DNA of 64,000 nt from UBA3210 sp048359995 (GTDB lineage: Bacteria; Bacillota_I; Bacilli_A; RFN20; CAG-449), in the NCBI GenBank assembly GCA_048359995.1, contig DBGCPK010000005.1:1-64000 (forward strand), read 5' to 3'. The notes under the pieces were generated by a model. The model was not told where the DNA came from. It ran no database searches and was given only the letters and a program-made list of their open reading frames with translations. This document shows, piece after piece, positions 50,988-60,204 of this stretch. How positions within the stretch are numbered: the first letter of the stretch is position 1; each line of letters starts with the position of its first letter. The position numbers and the translations under genes were made by a program.

Positions 50988-52934
50988 ATGATGGAAGCAA
51001 TGATTAACCGAAAAAAAGCAAACGTTTATATTTCAAAACTAATCAATCTATTGGCATTTTGCTTTATTGCATTTCTGATGGCGTTTTCTTCGAATGCCCT
51101 CTTATTTAATCCTTTTATTCTTTCTGCTGTCTGGTTTTCCTATCGTCTTTCACCTTTCAGAAGAAATACTTTTCTTCTGTCTTTAACCGCATTTTCCTTT
51201 CTCATCGAACTGAATTACGGGGTGGAGATCGCCCTGATCGTCGTTTTAATCGGCCTGATCGACGCCTTGGTGAAATTCATGGATTTTTCTCATATCTGCG
51301 CGCCTTATCTTTCCCTCTCGATCGTTTTGGTGTTTTTGTCGATTCGATATATGACGATCAGTTTCTCTTTCGGAAGTTTGATCAATTGCCTGGTCAATAC
51401 CGGTCTTTCTTTGATTCTGGCGGTGTCTATGGAAAAGACGCGCTTTTCTTTGGAAAATCCGAGCGCGGAATACGGCAACGTCTATAAAATCATGGTGGTT
51501 TCTTTCATTTATTCCTTGTTTATGCCGTTTGAAATCCTCAATCTTTTTGCTCTCGGACTTCTCTCTTTGGTATTGATAAGGACGGAACGTCAGGAAATCG
51601 TGCTTTCCTCTTTGCTCCTCGTATTTATTTACAATTATCTCTTTTTCAGCATTTCCAACGAATTGATGCTCATCTATTTGATCGGTTTGTTCTTCGCCTC
51701 TTTTTCAAAAAAAACAGCGCCGTTCATCTTCGCGGTAATCGTCGACGCGTATTATGTCATCCGTTATCCGGAGTTTTATCGCGATATTGCGTTTTATTTC
51801 AATCTTCTCAACGGCGCGATCGTTCTTCTCTTGCCGAAAAAGGCCGAAGAGAAGATCTCTTCAATATTGAAAAGCGAAATGATTTTCACCGGCTATCTTC
51901 AAAACCAAAAGGCGAATCTGTCTTCCAATGTGGAAAAACTGACCGATTATCTTACTCTTTTAAAAAAAGACCCGATCGAAGAGAGAGATCTCGAATCGGA
52001 TTTAATCGGAAGCGTGGAAAATCATCTCTGCACGGATTGCCCGAAGAACGAGGAATGTCACCTTCGAGGCCTTTTTTCCAATTTTTTGGTCGGTGCGACT
52101 TCCAAAGAAGATAAAAACATCATCATCAGGAACTGCTATTATCCGTATAAACTGATCAAACGCTTCGATATGGCGAACAAGAGTTTTCAGTATCAAGTCA
52201 GCCAACAGGAGAGCCGCGTTATTTCCAGACAATTGTTCAACCGGCAGATCGACACGTTGCTGAAACCTTTGCAAACGGTCGACATGATCGAAAAGAAAGA
52301 AGCGGACGAGGCGAAATTCGAACTGGATTACTGCGCGGAAAGTCGGGCTTTTTCGGAAGAAAACGGAGACGCTTATCGTTTTATCGAATGCGGAAACAAG
52401 ACGCTGTTTCTGTTAAGCGACGGTATGGGACACGGAACGACGTCTTCCGAGTTGTCTTCGTATTGTATCGAGGTCTTTACTTCGATGTATTCGATCAACA
52501 AAAACGAAAAAGAGACGATTCAAAACCTCAATCTGATTCTGAAAACGAAAACTTCGGAAGAGATCTTCGCTACGCTGGATTTGGCTTCGATCGACCTTTC
52601 GGATGGAACGATGCGTTTGTTTAAAGGCGGATCTTTTTCCACGTTTTTAGTTCGGGGAAAAGAACTGACGCAATATAACAAGATCTTTCCTCCTCTGGGG
52701 ATTATCGATAAGATCGACATCTTTTATCAGGAGGTCGAACTGAGAGATAACGATCTCCTGATCTTTATGAGCGACGGATTCGGCGATGAGGTGGATAAAG
52801 CCATACTCAGTTTGATCGACCAGTATGATTCGGAATCTCTGAATGAAGCGATGCGCCGCCTTTACGAGGAACTTTCTAAAAGCAACACGGCGGACGATAA
52901 AACACTGGTTTTAATCAAAATCAAGGCAAAATGA
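50988..52934 (+). CDS. spoIIE: Stage II sporulation protein E (phosphatase)
   Basis: SpoIIE dephosphorylates SpoIIAA to activate sigma F in the forespore and helps the polar septum. The 648-residue protein has about ten hydrophobic helices in the first 300 residues and a PP2C-type phosphatase domain (about 435-648) with FLLSDGMGHGTTSSELS and DLLIFMSDGFGDEV. A Cys-rich loop (CTDCPKNEECHLRG) in the linker is typical. Two adjacent ATGs follow GGTG. The protein is shorter than the 827 residues of B. subtilis, mostly in the linker. Confidence 0.95.
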   Translation: MMEAMINRKKANVYISKLINLLAFCFIAFLMAFSSNALLFNPFILSAVWFSYRLSPFRRNTFLLSLTAFSFLIELNYGVEIALIVVLIGLIDALVKFMDFSHICAPYLSLSIVLVFLSIRYMTISFSFGSLINCLVNTGLSLILAVSMEKTRFSLENPSAEYGNVYKIMVVSFIYSLFMPFEILNLFALGLLSLVLIRTERQEIVLSSLLLVFIYNYLFFSISNELMLIYLIGLFFASFSKKTAPFIFAVIVDAYYVIRYPEFYRDIAFYFNLLNGAIVLLLPKKAEEKISSILKSEMIFTGYLQNQKANLSSNVEKLTDYLTLLKKDPIEERDLESDLIGSVENHLCTDCPKNEECHLRGLFSNFLVGATSKEDKNIIIRNCYYPYKLIKRFDMANKSFQYQVSQQESRVISRQLFNRQIDTLLKPLQTVDMIEKKEADEAKFELDYCAESRAFSEENGDAYRFIECGNKTLFLLSDGMGHGTTSSELSSYCIEVFTSMYSINKNEKETIQNLNLILKTKTSEEIFATLDLASIDLSDGTMRLFKGGSFSTFLVRGKELTQYNKIFPPLGIIDKIDIFYQEVELRDNDLLIFMSDGFGDEVDKAILSLIDQYDSESLNEAMRRLYEELSKSNTADDKTLVLIKIKAK

Positions 52935-52976
52935 TGAATTCCCTTCCGGTTCGATTTATAATTTTCCCGTGATGAT

Positions 52977-54215
52977 ATGAAGACGCTATGTTTAAATTAT
53001 TCTTCGAGTGAGGTATATCTCGTCGCTGTTTCCGGAGGGCCGGATTCGATGGCTCTTTTGAATATGCTCCGCGACATGAAATACCGTTTGGTGATCTGCC
53101 ATGTCAATTATCACAAGAGAAAGGAATCCGACGAAGAGCAGGAGATGATCGGGAAATACGCCGAAAAACGGAAAATCCCTTTTCATGTTCTGGACACATC
53201 ATCGATGAAACCCGAAGGGAATTTTCAGGCGTGGGCTCGAGAAGTTCGTTATCGATTCTTCGAAAAGCAATATCTGGCTTACCGCGCTTCGGGGCTTTTC
53301 GTGGCTCATCAGGAAGACGATCTTCTGGAAACTTATCTGATGCAAAAAAATCGCGGTGGAATCGTCTCGTATTATGGTTTGAAAGAAGAAAGCGATCTTC
53401 TTGGAATGAAAGTTTTTCGTCCTTTGTTAGACTATTCCAAAAAGGAACTCGAAGATTATTGTCGGAGAAACCGCCTCGATTACCGAATCGACGCTTCGAA
53501 TCTCCGAGACGAATATGAACGAAATCGAATTCGTCACCGGATCGTCGAGAAGATGTCCGAAGAGGAGAGAGCGGCTTTGAGAAGAGAAATCGGGGAAAAA
53601 AACGCTTTTCTCGCGGAACACAATCGCGCCGCGGAGGAATTCCTGAAAAGCGAAATCAAAAGAGTCGACGAATTCGCCCGATTGGACGAACTCGCACAAG
53701 AAATCGCCTTATATCGCTTTATCGGAGAACGACTTCCTTTCATCAGCCGTCGACTATCTTCGTCGCGGATTGCGGAGATCAAAAAAATTCTCTTTTCGAA
53801 AAAACCGAACAATCGGATTCTCTTGTATCCGCCGTTCTACTTCGTCCGCAGTTACGACCGCTTCGATATTTCGGAAAGTATAAACTCTTTCGATTATGCT
53901 TATATTATAAATGAGCCTCAGCGGGTGGATACGAAGGAGTTCAGCGTTGATCTGAGGCAAGATACCTCGCCCTTGAATATTTTTTCATATTCTTATCCTC
54001 TGACGATCCGAAATGCGAGGAGAGGGGATGCGGTTTATTTCGGAAAAGTGCGGAAGAAAGTCAACCGGATTCTGATCGACGAAAAAGTTCCTTTCGAAAG
54101 GCGGAAGACTTATCCGGTGATCGTCGACTGTCGGGGAGAAATCGTCTACATACCGTTATATCGATCAATTCGTCAAAAAGATATAGCCAATAAAATTCTT
54201 TTTGTGATAAAATAG
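52977..54215 (+). CDS. tilS: tRNA(Ile)-lysidine synthase
   Basis: TilS converts C34 of tRNA-Ile(CAU) to lysidine so that it reads AUA. The 412-residue protein has the N-type ATP pyrophosphatase P-loop VAVSGGPDSMALL, the HQEDDLLETYLM block and the C-terminal substrate-binding domain (LTIRNARRGDAVY). In B. subtilis hpt lies between tilS and ftsH; here it is absent. The Shine-Dalgarno sequence is weak. Confidence 0.95.
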   Translation: MKTLCLNYSSSEVYLVAVSGGPDSMALLNMLRDMKYRLVICHVNYHKRKESDEEQEMIGKYAEKRKIPFHVLDTSSMKPEGNFQAWAREVRYRFFEKQYLAYRASGLFVAHQEDDLLETYLMQKNRGGIVSYYGLKEESDLLGMKVFRPLLDYSKKELEDYCRRNRLDYRIDASNLRDEYERNRIRHRIVEKMSEEERAALRREIGEKNAFLAEHNRAAEEFLKSEIKRVDEFARLDELAQEIALYRFIGERLPFISRRLSSSRIAEIKKILFSKKPNNRILLYPPFYFVRSYDRFDISESINSFDYAYIINEPQRVDTKEFSVDLRQDTSPLNIFSYSYPLTIRNARRGDAVYFGKVRKKVNRILIDEKVPFERRKTYPVIVDCRGEIVYIPLYRSIRQKDIANKILFVIK

Positions 54216-54378
54216 ATTGCGGTTTATTATTTGAAAAATAATACAACGCAATTCTTACAGAAGCTATCTGTTTCATCGAGAAAACCCGTAAAATGAGAAA
54301 AACGGCAAGAAAATTAACTTCATGTTAACTTTACGGGTGGTAAAATATCAGCAATCTTATTCAAAGGAGGTCAAATCA

Positions 54379-56409
54379 ATGAACGGAAAAAAACGATCTT
54401 GGATCAGTTATTTAATTCCCTATATCGTCATTATCGCCATCATCGCGACGGTCGTCGTTTTAACGAATATGGGGAGTTCTTCCTCGATAAAATATGTAGA
54501 GCCTAAAATTATCGGTTCATGGAATCCTGAAGATGATGCAGGGAAAGACAAGATCAAAACCAAAGCGGAAGGGTCTGTGCTTTGGACCGAAGATATCACC
54601 AGCGTCACGATCAGCAAATATAACGGATTTATCGATATCACGGGGCGCATCAAGAATCCGGAAAACTACAGGGAAGGCCTTTACACTTTCTCGGCGCGGA
54701 TTTCCGACTCCGACACCAACGTGGAGGTTCTTTCCTACATTTGGCAGAACAGAAAAATCGAAGATACCGGCGATTTGTATTACGGATCTTCCAAGTGCAG
54801 TTTTACGATCAAAAATCCATACGCGTCGAATTTCTGGACCGATTATTTCCCGATTATCTGTCTTTCCGTCTTGGGATTGGGACTGGTCTTTTTCCTGATT
54901 TCGAGAATGAGTGCTTCCATAGCCAAGTCCAACAACCAAAGTTTGGAATTCAATCGTTCGCGGGCGAGAAGAGAGGATAACTCCGACGTCCGTTTTGACG
55001 ATGTCGCAGGTTGCGACGAAGAGAAACAGGAATTGATGGAACTGGTCGATTATCTGAAAAATCCGTTGAAATATGCGAATTTCGGCGCGAAACTTCCGAA
55101 AGGGATTCTTTTGGTCGGTTCTCCTGGTACCGGAAAAACCTTGATGGCGAAAGCGGTCGCGGGCGAAGCGCACGTTCCGTTTTATTCGATCTCCGGTTCG
55201 GATTTCGTCGAAATGTTCGTCGGCGTCGGTGCAGGTCGGGTGCGGGATATGTTCAAGAAAGCCAAACAGACCGCGCCGTGTTTGATCTTCATCGACGAAA
55301 TCGATGCGGTAGGACGTCAGAGAGGCGCCGGATTAGGCGGCGGCAACGACGAAAGAGAGCAGACATTAAATCAATTGCTCGTCGAAATGGACGGTTTCTC
55401 CGACAATCAGGGAATCATCGTCATCGCGGCGACCAACCGCGCCGACATTCTCGATCCGGCTTTGATGCGTGCGGGTCGTTTCGATCGTCAGATCACCGTT
55501 TCGTTGCCGGATAAAGTCGGGCGCGAGCAGATATTAAAAGTACACGCGCGGAATAAGAAGATCGATTCTACGGTGGATTGGAAAAACGTCGCCAAGAGAA
55601 CGGTCGGTTTCTCCGGCGCGGATTTGGCCAACGTCGTCAACGAAGCGGCGATTTTAGCGGTCAGAAACCGAAAGAAAGCCATTTCGATCAAGGAGGTCGA
55701 CGAGGCGATCGACCGAAGAATTGCCGGGCCGGCCAAAAAGAGCAAGCATCTTAACGAACTGGAAAGAAAGACGGTCGCATATCACGAAGCCGGTCACGCG
55801 ATCATCGGATTGACTTTGCCGGCCAGCGACGTCGTTCAGAAAGTGACGATCGTTCCTCGCGGTATGGCGGGAGGTTACGTTCTCTCCGCGCCGGAAGATG
55901 ATCGCTTCCTGCTGACGAAAGAGGAACTGATCGCGCAGATCATCGGACTTCTCGGAGGTCGTTCGTCGGAAGAAGTATTCTTCGACGACGTTTCCACCGG
56001 AGCGAGCAACGACATCGAAAGAGCGACCCAAATCGCCAGAGCGATGGTCGTGGAATACGGAATGTCTTCGCTTGGACCGATTCAGTACGAAACCAACGGA
56101 GGATCGGTATTCTTGGGAAGAGATTATACTTCCAACCAGAAAAATTTCTCCGGCGCGGTCGCTAACGAAATCGATAAGGAAATTCGCAAAATCGTCGACG
56201 AAGCCCATCAGAAAGCGATCGAGATTATCCGTCAGCGGAAAGAAGATGTTACCCTCATCGCCGAAACTTTGCTCGACGTGGAAACGCTGAATGCCGAAGA
56301 AATCGATTACCTTTTGGCTCACCGCCAGATGCCTAACTCCGAAGAGAAGAAAGCGGAAAGCAGCGCAAAACCAAGCGAAAGCGATCCTTTGGAAAAGGCG
56401 GAAAAATAA
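54379..56409 (+). CDS. ftsH: ATP-dependent membrane protease FtsH
   Basis: FtsH degrades misfolded and regulatory proteins. The 676-residue protein has two N-terminal helices (about 9-31 and 157-178) around an external domain, the AAA+ module (Walker A GSPGTGKTLMAKA, Walker B CLIFIDEIDAVG, SRH NRADILDPALMRAGRFD), and the zinc protease site HEAGH with the downstream Asp. A near-perfect AAAGGAGGT precedes the ATG at 54379, so the longer frame from 54322 is not used. Confidence 0.97.
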   Translation: MNGKKRSWISYLIPYIVIIAIIATVVVLTNMGSSSSIKYVEPKIIGSWNPEDDAGKDKIKTKAEGSVLWTEDITSVTISKYNGFIDITGRIKNPENYREGLYTFSARISDSDTNVEVLSYIWQNRKIEDTGDLYYGSSKCSFTIKNPYASNFWTDYFPIICLSVLGLGLVFFLISRMSASIAKSNNQSLEFNRSRARREDNSDVRFDDVAGCDEEKQELMELVDYLKNPLKYANFGAKLPKGILLVGSPGTGKTLMAKAVAGEAHVPFYSISGSDFVEMFVGVGAGRVRDMFKKAKQTAPCLIFIDEIDAVGRQRGAGLGGGNDEREQTLNQLLVEMDGFSDNQGIIVIAATNRADILDPALMRAGRFDRQITVSLPDKVGREQILKVHARNKKIDSTVDWKNVAKRTVGFSGADLANVVNEAAILAVRNRKKAISIKEVDEAIDRRIAGPAKKSKHLNELERKTVAYHEAGHAIIGLTLPASDVVQKVTIVPRGMAGGYVLSAPEDDRFLLTKEELIAQIIGLLGGRSSEEVFFDDVSTGASNDIERATQIARAMVVEYGMSSLGPIQYETNGGSVFLGRDYTSNQKNFSGAVANEIDKEIRKIVDEAHQKAIEIIRQRKEDVTLIAETLLDVETLNAEEIDYLLAHRQMPNSEEKKAESSAKPSESDPLEKAEK

Positions 56410-56416
56410 AAGAGAA

Positions 56417-56446
56417 ATCTGCAATAAGCCTTATTGCAGATTTTAT
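56417..56446 (+). terminator. Terminator after ftsH
   Basis: AATCTGCAATAA, three bases and TTATTGCAGATT form a twelve-base stem followed by TTTATTATC. Confidence 0.85.
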
Positions 56447-56493
56447 TATCTTTGAGAGCGAGAAACCATAAATCCACGCAAAAGAGGATTTTA

Positions 56494-57489
56494 ATGAATA
56501 TGAACGGAAAATTGAAAATCAAAGACATCGAATTGAGCGCGCCGGTGATTGCCGCGCCTATGGCGGGGATCACCAATGCGGCGTATCGACGCCTTTTAAA
56601 AGAAGCGGATTGCCCTCTTACGGTCACCGAAATGGTTTCCGATTGCGCGTTGATCTACGGCAACAAAGAGACGATCGATATGATTCGCGCGGAAAAAGAA
56701 GATCATCCTTTAAGCGTGCAGTTGTTCGGCGGTTCTAAGGAAACGATCCTCAAAGCCGCGGAGGTTCTTTTCTCTTTGGGAGGATTCGAAATACTGGATC
56801 TCAATCTGGGTTGCCCCGTCCACAAAGTCGTTAAAGGCAACGCAGGATCCTCTTGGTTAAAACCCGAGAGAAGAGGCGAACTCGCGGATATGGTGAACGC
56901 GCTGGTTGCTCTAAGCCCCGTTCCGATTACTTGCAAGGTGCGGTTAGGATGGGATGAATCGTCGATCTGCCTGCCGGAAACGTGTTCGATTTTGGAACAG
57001 GCGGGCATCAGCCTCATCGCCGTGCATGCCCGAACCCGAAGCCAGATGTACTCCGGAAGCCCACAATACGAAATATTGAAGCAAGTCAGACCGCAGGTCG
57101 GAATTCCGTTGATCGCCAACGGAGATATTCGAACTCTTGACGACGCATTGAACGTGATGAAAACGACGGGGTGCGACGGCGTGATGATCGGTCGAGGGGC
57201 ATTGGGAAATCCGAATCTGATACGTCAGATCGTCGGATATTTCAAAACGGGAAAGAGAATTCCGGACGCGTCTTTTGAAGAAAGGATCGAAGCATTGAGA
57301 AAGCATTACGCGTATTTAAAAGAACTGAAAGGAGAAAGCAAGGCAAGCGCGGAAATGCGCGGCTTGGCTTCGCATTATCTGAAAGGAATTGAAAATGCGC
57401 GGGAATTTCGAGCGAGGCTTTCGACTATGCGAAACGAAAGCGAGTTTCAGGAAATTCTTTCTATGTGGACAAAAACCAACCGGCGGTAG
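56494..57489 (+). CDS. dusB: tRNA-dihydrouridine synthase
   Basis: DusB reduces uridines in the tRNA D-loop with FMN. The 331-residue protein is a TIM barrel with APMAGITNAAYR, the catalytic-Cys loop LNLGCPVHKVVKG, the FMN-phosphate loops IANGDIRT and CDGVMIGRGALGNP, and an alpha-helical C-terminal tRNA-binding domain. The start is ATG 56494 (AGAGGA upstream) or 56500. In B. subtilis lysS follows; here the gene order breaks and AT-rich DNA begins. Confidence 0.95.
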   Translation: MNMNGKLKIKDIELSAPVIAAPMAGITNAAYRRLLKEADCPLTVTEMVSDCALIYGNKETIDMIRAEKEDHPLSVQLFGGSKETILKAAEVLFSLGGFEILDLNLGCPVHKVVKGNAGSSWLKPERRGELADMVNALVALSPVPITCKVRLGWDESSICLPETCSILEQAGISLIAVHARTRSQMYSGSPQYEILKQVRPQVGIPLIANGDIRTLDDALNVMKTTGCDGVMIGRGALGNPNLIRQIVGYFKTGKRIPDASFEERIEALRKHYAYLKELKGESKASAEMRGLASHYLKGIENAREFRARLSTMRNESEFQEILSMWTKTNRR

Positions 57490-57718
57490 ATTCTTTTACA
57501 AAGTCGGTGAAACAAAAAGAGGGATTCCGACAAATCATCGGCGGGATTTTTGGATATAAAACGGCAAATAAAGCGAAAGAGAGTACCCAATCTTACGTCA
57601 TCAACAATCAAAAAGAGAATTATTCTATAGGGGATTGCTCAAAGGGCATTCGGGATCCGTTCTCCAAAACAAAGACGGATATCCCGTTTTTTTCGCTTTT
57701 GAAAGAGGGATGAGGAGA
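57490..57718. terminator. Stretch after dusB with a terminator
   Basis: No convincing gene is seen. CGGGATCCGT (57651-57660) pairs with ACGGATATCCCG (57674-57685), with a two-base bulge, and a T run follows (57686-57693). It reads as a plus-strand terminator, probably for dusB. The conserved gene order ends here. Confidence 0.6.
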
Positions 57719-57978
57719 CCCACACTGCATATGGATATGATTGTATTATTGAAAAAGAGTATTACGAAATTGTAAAAATATTTGAACAGGGTGAGGAGTA
57801 TGTAGAAAAGCATTTGTCGCCACAAGAAGTTGTGGTCAAAATTCTAGGCGAATTTATTGGAGGGCTGAATTCCGAAATAAGAAGTTTCGAGATCGATCTG
57901 CTTCCGCTGGAAGAGCAAGCAAGTATATTGCGAGAGCAAGAACGTATGCAAAAAAAAATTAAATATAGGAATGCTTAA
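57719..57978 (+). pseudogene. C-terminal gene fragment at the island edge
   Basis: About 85 in-frame codons run to the TAA at 57976 with no start codon or ribosome site; the frame is closed by a stop just upstream. The reading is rich in charged residues (EEYVEKHLSPQEVVVKILG; LPLEEQASILREQERM) and would form amphipathic helices. Codon use resembles the AT-rich island rather than dusB. It looks like the surviving end of a gene truncated by insertion or deletion. The family is not recognised. Confidence 0.45.
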
Positions 57979-58602
57979 CTATGTTGTTAGGCATCCCTTA
58001 TTTTTTTCGCTTAAAATACGGTTCATATGATAATAAAAATTGCAACGTTTTAGTCCGGACAATTTGATGGCTTCAGCAATTGATATTTCTTTTTTGCTTA
58101 CTTGATAAACAATTTTTATTAATTCATTTTCATAAATTCTTTTAGGGCGACCAAATTTCACCCCACGATTCTTTGCGGCAATAATTCCTTCTTTTTGCCT
58201 TTGCCGGATGTTGTCGCGCTCGTTCTCTGCAACAAACGATAGAACTTGAAGAACAATATCCGATATAAATTTGCCAACGAGTGTATTTGCTTTGGTGCGC
58301 GTATCCAAAAGCGGCATATCTAGTACTAAAATATCCGCTTTGATTTCGTTTGTAATATAACTCCATTCGTGAATAATGGAATCATAGTTTCTGCCAAGAC
58401 GATCTATTGACTTGATGATTAGCAAATCATCTTGTTTTAATGTCTGAAGTAATTTTTTATAATTCTCACGTTCAAAATCTTTACCGCTTTTTTTGTCTGA
58501 AAAAATGAATTTAGGATCAATGCCATAAGCAGTAAAAGCATCAAGCTGTCTTGCTATATTTTGGTCGGTTGCGGATACTCGTGCATAAGCATAAGTGGAC
58601 AT
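57979..58602 (-). CDS. Small serine recombinase (resolvase/invertase family)
   Basis: The 207-residue protein has the catalytic domain MSTYAYARVSATDQN (Ser10 nucleophile), the LLIIKSIDRLGRNYDSII block with conserved Arg residues, the long E helix (about 100-135), and a C-terminal helix-turn-helix (ISIAEAIKLSGLKRCNFYYHM). Enzymes of this size are invertases or resolvases that act on short sites. AAGGAG lies before the ATG at 58602. Inverted repeats that could be its sites lie 94 bases upstream. It is the natural candidate to flip that segment. Confidence 0.92.
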   Translation of the reverse strand: MSTYAYARVSATDQNIARQLDAFTAYGIDPKFIFSDKKSGKDFERENYKKLLQTLKQDDLLIIKSIDRLGRNYDSIIHEWSYITNEIKADILVLDMPLLDTRTKANTLVGKFISDIVLQVLSFVAENERDNIRQRQKEGIIAAKNRGVKFGRPKRIYENELIKIVYQVSKKEISIAEAIKLSGLKRCNFYYHMNRILSEKNKGCLTT

Positions 58603-58695
58603 TTGATTTTTCTCCTTGATTATATAAGGATAGCACAAAAGGAAAATTCAAAAAACTAAAACATATGGTTATAGCGGCGCTTACAATTAAAAAAA

Positions 58696-58806
58696 GTAGA
58701 CTTTTTCTAACAGCATACTTATCGACGAATTAGTACAAAATTCGACATAATTGAGTATAGTATAAATTAATTTCTATTGCAAGTGTTTGTGTTAGAAAAA
58801 GTCTAC
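58696..58806. repeat. Putative invertible segment bounded by 17-bp inverted repeats
   Basis: GTAGACTTTTTCTAACA (58696-58712) and its perfect complement TGTTAGAAAAAGTCTAC (58790-58806) enclose 77 bases. Each repeat is itself an imperfect palindrome (GTAGA and TCTAAC around a T-rich centre), the usual form of a serine-invertase crossover site. A third related word, CTAACAGGATAGTTA, follows at 58812. The segment contains one clear promoter and lies between the recombinase gene and the loaP-like operon. Confidence 0.8.
58754..58782 (-). promoter_or_regulatory. Promoter inside the invertible segment
   Basis: On the minus strand TTGCAA (58777-58782) and TATACT (58754-58759) are separated by exactly 17 bases. 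It points toward the recombinase gene. No comparably good plus-strand promoter is visible within the segment, so in this orientation the operon to the right lacks an obvious promoter. Confidence 0.7.
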
Positions 58807-58976
58807 CTTTGCTAACAGGATAGTTAGTTCTTTTGATGAAGTTGTGGAGATTTGCTCGTAGCTTTGGGCTCGGCAAAAATTGCAACGGACATAAATTATT
58901 ATTGTAGTGCAGGATATTCCAGCATGAAAGGGCGAAGCATACCTTTTCGCTTAATTGTTGGTATCATGGAGGGGAT

Positions 58977-59552
58977 ATGGAAGAGCCATATTGGTGGTAT
59001 GTATTGCATGTGCGCTCTAACAAAGAGCATCGTGTTGTGGAAAGTTTTCAGCAAGCCTTTAACCAAAAAGGACTTGCATACGAATTATACACTTTTTGTC
59101 TTGAGTCAGAACACTTCTATAAAGACAAGCAATCCCAAACATTAGGGCGAAAATATATTAAAAGGCCATTATTTCCTGGATATGTTTTTATAGAAACTAA
59201 TATGCCATCTAAAGAGTTCATAATGACCTTTTTTTATGTGTTTTATGATTCTGCTGATATAATCCGTCTTTTGCGATACGGAGATTCGGATGAAATTGCA
59301 TTAAAAAAAGAAGAGCGGCAACGTTTTGAATTCCTTTTTAAAGGAAAAAGGGCGATTGAACACTCTATTGGTTATATTGAAGGTGATAAAATCATTATCA
59401 CAGGCGGAGGACTAATGGGGCTTGAAGGGTATATCCGAAAAATCAATCGACATAACCGCACTGCAGATGTAGAGATAAATATGTTTAATCAAAGACAAAC
59501 TATAAAAGTTGCACTTGAAATTGTGTCAAAATCAGGCAATCAAAAAAAATAG
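58977..59552 (+). CDS. loaP: NusG-like antiterminator, LoaP type
   Basis: The 191-residue protein is a specialised NusG paralogue. The NGN domain is seen as WWYVLHVRSNKEHRVVESFQ and RPLFPGYVFIET, and the C-terminal KOW domain is around IIITGGGLMGLEGYIRKIN. LoaP in other Bacillota binds a leader RNA hairpin and lets RNA polymerase read through terminators in long operons. GGAGGGG lies just before the ATG. It is the first gene after the invertible promoter segment, with about 170 bases of leader. Confidence 0.88.
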   Translation: MEEPYWWYVLHVRSNKEHRVVESFQQAFNQKGLAYELYTFCLESEHFYKDKQSQTLGRKYIKRPLFPGYVFIETNMPSKEFIMTFFYVFYDSADIIRLLRYGDSDEIALKKEERQRFEFLFKGKRAIEHSIGYIEGDKIIITGGGLMGLEGYIRKINRHNRTADVEINMFNQRQTIKVALEIVSKSGNQKK

Positions 59553-59621
59553 TCTTAACAGATTATTTTTTTGCTTTCTTTATGTAACGAGCGTTCCAAA
59601 TAGGATTTAAGTACTAATGAT

Positions 59622-60155
59622 ATGAAAGAAGAAATAATAAACGCAAATGAAACTACCTTAAAAATTATTTTTGGTTGCTTAGTTCGTAACGGAGTAGAAA
59701 ATACTACAATGCGATCGATATGTAATGCGACAGGCTTGACCGCAAGCAGTTTATATTACCGATTTAAGGACAAGGATGAAATTATTTTAGAGGCATCCTG
59801 TTATGGGCTTAATTCCGTAACAAAAGAATTGTTTTGGGTTGTAACTGAAAAAATTAATAACTTCCAAGTTTTAATTGCTTTTTTGAAAAATGTTGATACT
59901 AGGAAACAATCTATAAAGCTTATTTATCAAGTTTTAAGTAGCCCTAAGTATGGTGAAAAATTTAGAAAAATGACGCATTCAACACCGATGGTAATATATA
60001 AGTATACTGGGATGTTGTCAGAGAAACTCAATTGCTCGACAGAAGATTGTTGCTATATGTCGGACTTACAATTGCCGTTATTCGTGAATATGCAATATGG
60101 GAAAACAGGGAAAGCACGAAGCGAAAACTTAAATTTATTTACGACAATTGCTTAG
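59622..60155 (+). CDS. TetR-family transcriptional regulator
   Basis: The 177-residue protein has the TetR helix-turn-helix in its first 50 residues (RNGVENTTMRSICNATGLTASSLYYRFKDKDEII). The ligand-binding half is diverged and short. It is co-directional with loaP, 70 bases downstream, and probably controls the operon or reports a signal to it. No operator could be identified. Confidence 0.85.
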   Translation: MKEEIINANETTLKIIFGCLVRNGVENTTMRSICNATGLTASSLYYRFKDKDEIILEASCYGLNSVTKELFWVVTEKINNFQVLIAFLKNVDTRKQSIKLIYQVLSSPKYGEKFRKMTHSTPMVIYKYTGMLSEKLNCSTEDCCYMSDLQLPLFVNMQYGKTGKARSENLNLFTTIA

Positions 60156-60204
60156 CCGATTGCTGTAAAAATGAAATTAATGATTAATTTGGAAGAAACA
60201 ACAA

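Noticed and set aside
57465..57713. Open frame of 82 codons overlapping the end of dusB
   Set aside because: It runs through a strong terminator hairpin, lacks a ribosome site and has no recognisable composition.
58741..58747. TTCGACA (Spo0A-like word) inside the invertible segment
   Set aside because: A seven-base word is expected several times by chance in 64 kb; a single copy in AT-rich acquired DNA is not evidence.
58852..59145. Open frame of 97 codons overlapping the loaP start
   Set aside because: It is out of frame with the clear NusG-like protein, and the GGAGGGG site belongs to loaP.
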